A stretch of DNA of 6,836 nt from NCBI GenBank assembly GCA_002314515.1, contig DCGB01000070.1, positions 155-6,990 on the forward strand, written 5' to 3'. Both the position numbers and the translations under genes were made by a program. Source of the DNA: Solobacterium sp. UBA1789 (lineage in GTDB: Bacteria > Bacillota_I > Bacilli_A > Erysipelotrichales > Erysipelotrichaceae). The notes under the pieces were generated by a model, which made no database searches, had not been told where the DNA came from, and saw only the letters and a program-made list of their open reading frames with translations. This document shows, piece by piece, positions 6,176 through 6,836 of the stretch. The number at the start of each line of letters is the position of its first letter. The first letter of the stretch is position 1.

Positions 6176-6836
6176 ATGTTTTCTATTTACCTTTTTTTCA
6201 GCTTTCTTTTTGGCGAAATTCTCGCCCATATCTTCTGTCGCATTCCCTTTAGCGGCAGTTTTTTACTAAGCATTATTTATATCATTGCCATTTCAGCATT
6301 ATTATCATTCTTTTCTTCTCTAGCTAAAAACAGAGTTAAGACTATTATTCAGGCAATTACAGTTTTCATCATCATCTTTTTCTATGGTATGGAAATCTGC
6401 TACTATCACATCCTTGGAGTCTATTTTTCTTTTGAAAGTATTCTTTTGGCCGACCAGATTGCCGGATCCTTTCTAAATGAGGCTCTAACAAATGTCTTTA
6501 TTGATAATATCGCAGTAATCATCCTGGTATTCATACCTTTCATTACTTTCTTTTTCCTAAGAAAGTATTTATCTAGGGACTTCGATGGCAAAAAGAAAGT
6601 CATCTATCCATTGATCTTTGTCCTTGGTATCAGTCTTATTCAGGCTTATTTCCATTTAGGTGAAAACAGCAGTCTCAAAGAAAGTTATTTAAAGAAACAG
6701 AATAATGATCTCAATATTGAAAACTTTGGCATGATGCCAGCTGCCCTTATTGAACTGAGAAAAAGCGCTACTGGCTTTGAAGAAGAACTGATCATCAGTG
6801 ATATTCCTCAGGATGTACAGGAAGAAATTGAAGAAC
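6176..6836 (+). CDS. N-terminal membrane domain of a probable LTA synthase/phosphoglycerol transferase-type sulfatase protein (partial)
   Basis: An open frame of 220 codons runs from the ATG at 6176 off the right edge. It has five strongly hydrophobic segments at about residues 2-21, 28-48, 57-78, 108-128 and 142-161, then a soluble linker containing NFGMM followed by an acidic stretch. Five N-terminal TM helices and a linker before an extracellular sulfatase-fold domain is the architecture of LtaS and related phosphoglycerol transferases, which build glycerol-phosphate polymers on the outer membrane face. The catalytic domain, with its nucleophile threonine and metal ligands, is not in the window, so the assignment rests on topology, linker and cell-wall context. 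The gene starts 2 bases after the murI stop and has no clear ribosome binding site, which suggests reinitiation after murI. A different five-TM membrane protein cannot be excluded. Confidence 0.7.
   Translation, partial: MFSIYLFFSFLFGEILAHIFCRIPFSGSFLLSIIYIIAISALLSFFSSLAKNRVKTIIQAITVFIIIFFYGMEICYYHILGVYFSFESILLADQIAGSFLNEALTNVFIDNIAVIILVFIPFITFFFLRKYLSRDFDGKKKVIYPLIFVLGISLIQAYFHLGENSSLKESYLKKQNNDLNIENFGMMPAALIELRKSATGFEEELIISDIPQDVQEEIEE

Noticed and set aside
6421..6603. Minus-strand 60-codon ORF opposite the membrane protein
   Set aside because: It is the complement of the fourth TM and loop of the plus-strand gene, with no independent support.

Overview
The window looks like chromosomal DNA from a low-GC, Gram-positive Bacillota. 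The evidence is AT-rich, densely packed genes, strong GGAG/GAGG-type ribosome binding sites, a peptidoglycan precursor pair (murD, murI), and the start of an LTA-synthase-type membrane sulfatase. The protein style (short ATGA overlaps, a giant heptad-rich FtsX permease) fits Erysipelotrichia or a related anaerobic gut/oral lineage, but that placement is an inference without a database search.

Layout: two divergent transcription units share a short intergenic region of about 115 bases (3939-4053). On the minus strand, a MacB/LolD-type ABC ATPase (3237-3938) is followed, with a one-base stop/start overlap, by a very large FtsX-family permease. The permease reads open from a GTG at 3237 to the left window edge (1079 codons, C-terminus missing). 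On the plus strand, murD (true start 4054, not 4024) overlaps murI by 4 bases (ATGA), and murI is followed after 2 bases by a five-TM protein that runs off the right edge and looks like the membrane half of an LTA synthase/phosphoglycerol transferase.

Function: the plus-strand operon joins two consecutive uses of D-glutamate. MurI makes D-Glu from L-Glu, and MurD ligates it to UDP-MurNAc-L-Ala. A probable cell-surface polymer synthase is added downstream, so the operon is coherent for envelope building. The minus-strand pair is a complete ATPase plus a permease predicted to have two tandem FtsX modules. Its first extracytoplasmic domain carries two long heptad coiled-coil arms separated by about 230 mostly helical residues, probably a hairpin stalk outside the membrane. 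Substrate and partner are not visible.

The divergent region contains back-to-back extended -10 promoter candidates and an imperfect inverted repeat lying between them, which could be an operator coordinating the two units. No RNA gene, mobile element, CRISPR array or convincing terminator was seen. The most unusual object is the permease ectodomain; the rest is recognisable envelope biology with some sequence variants.
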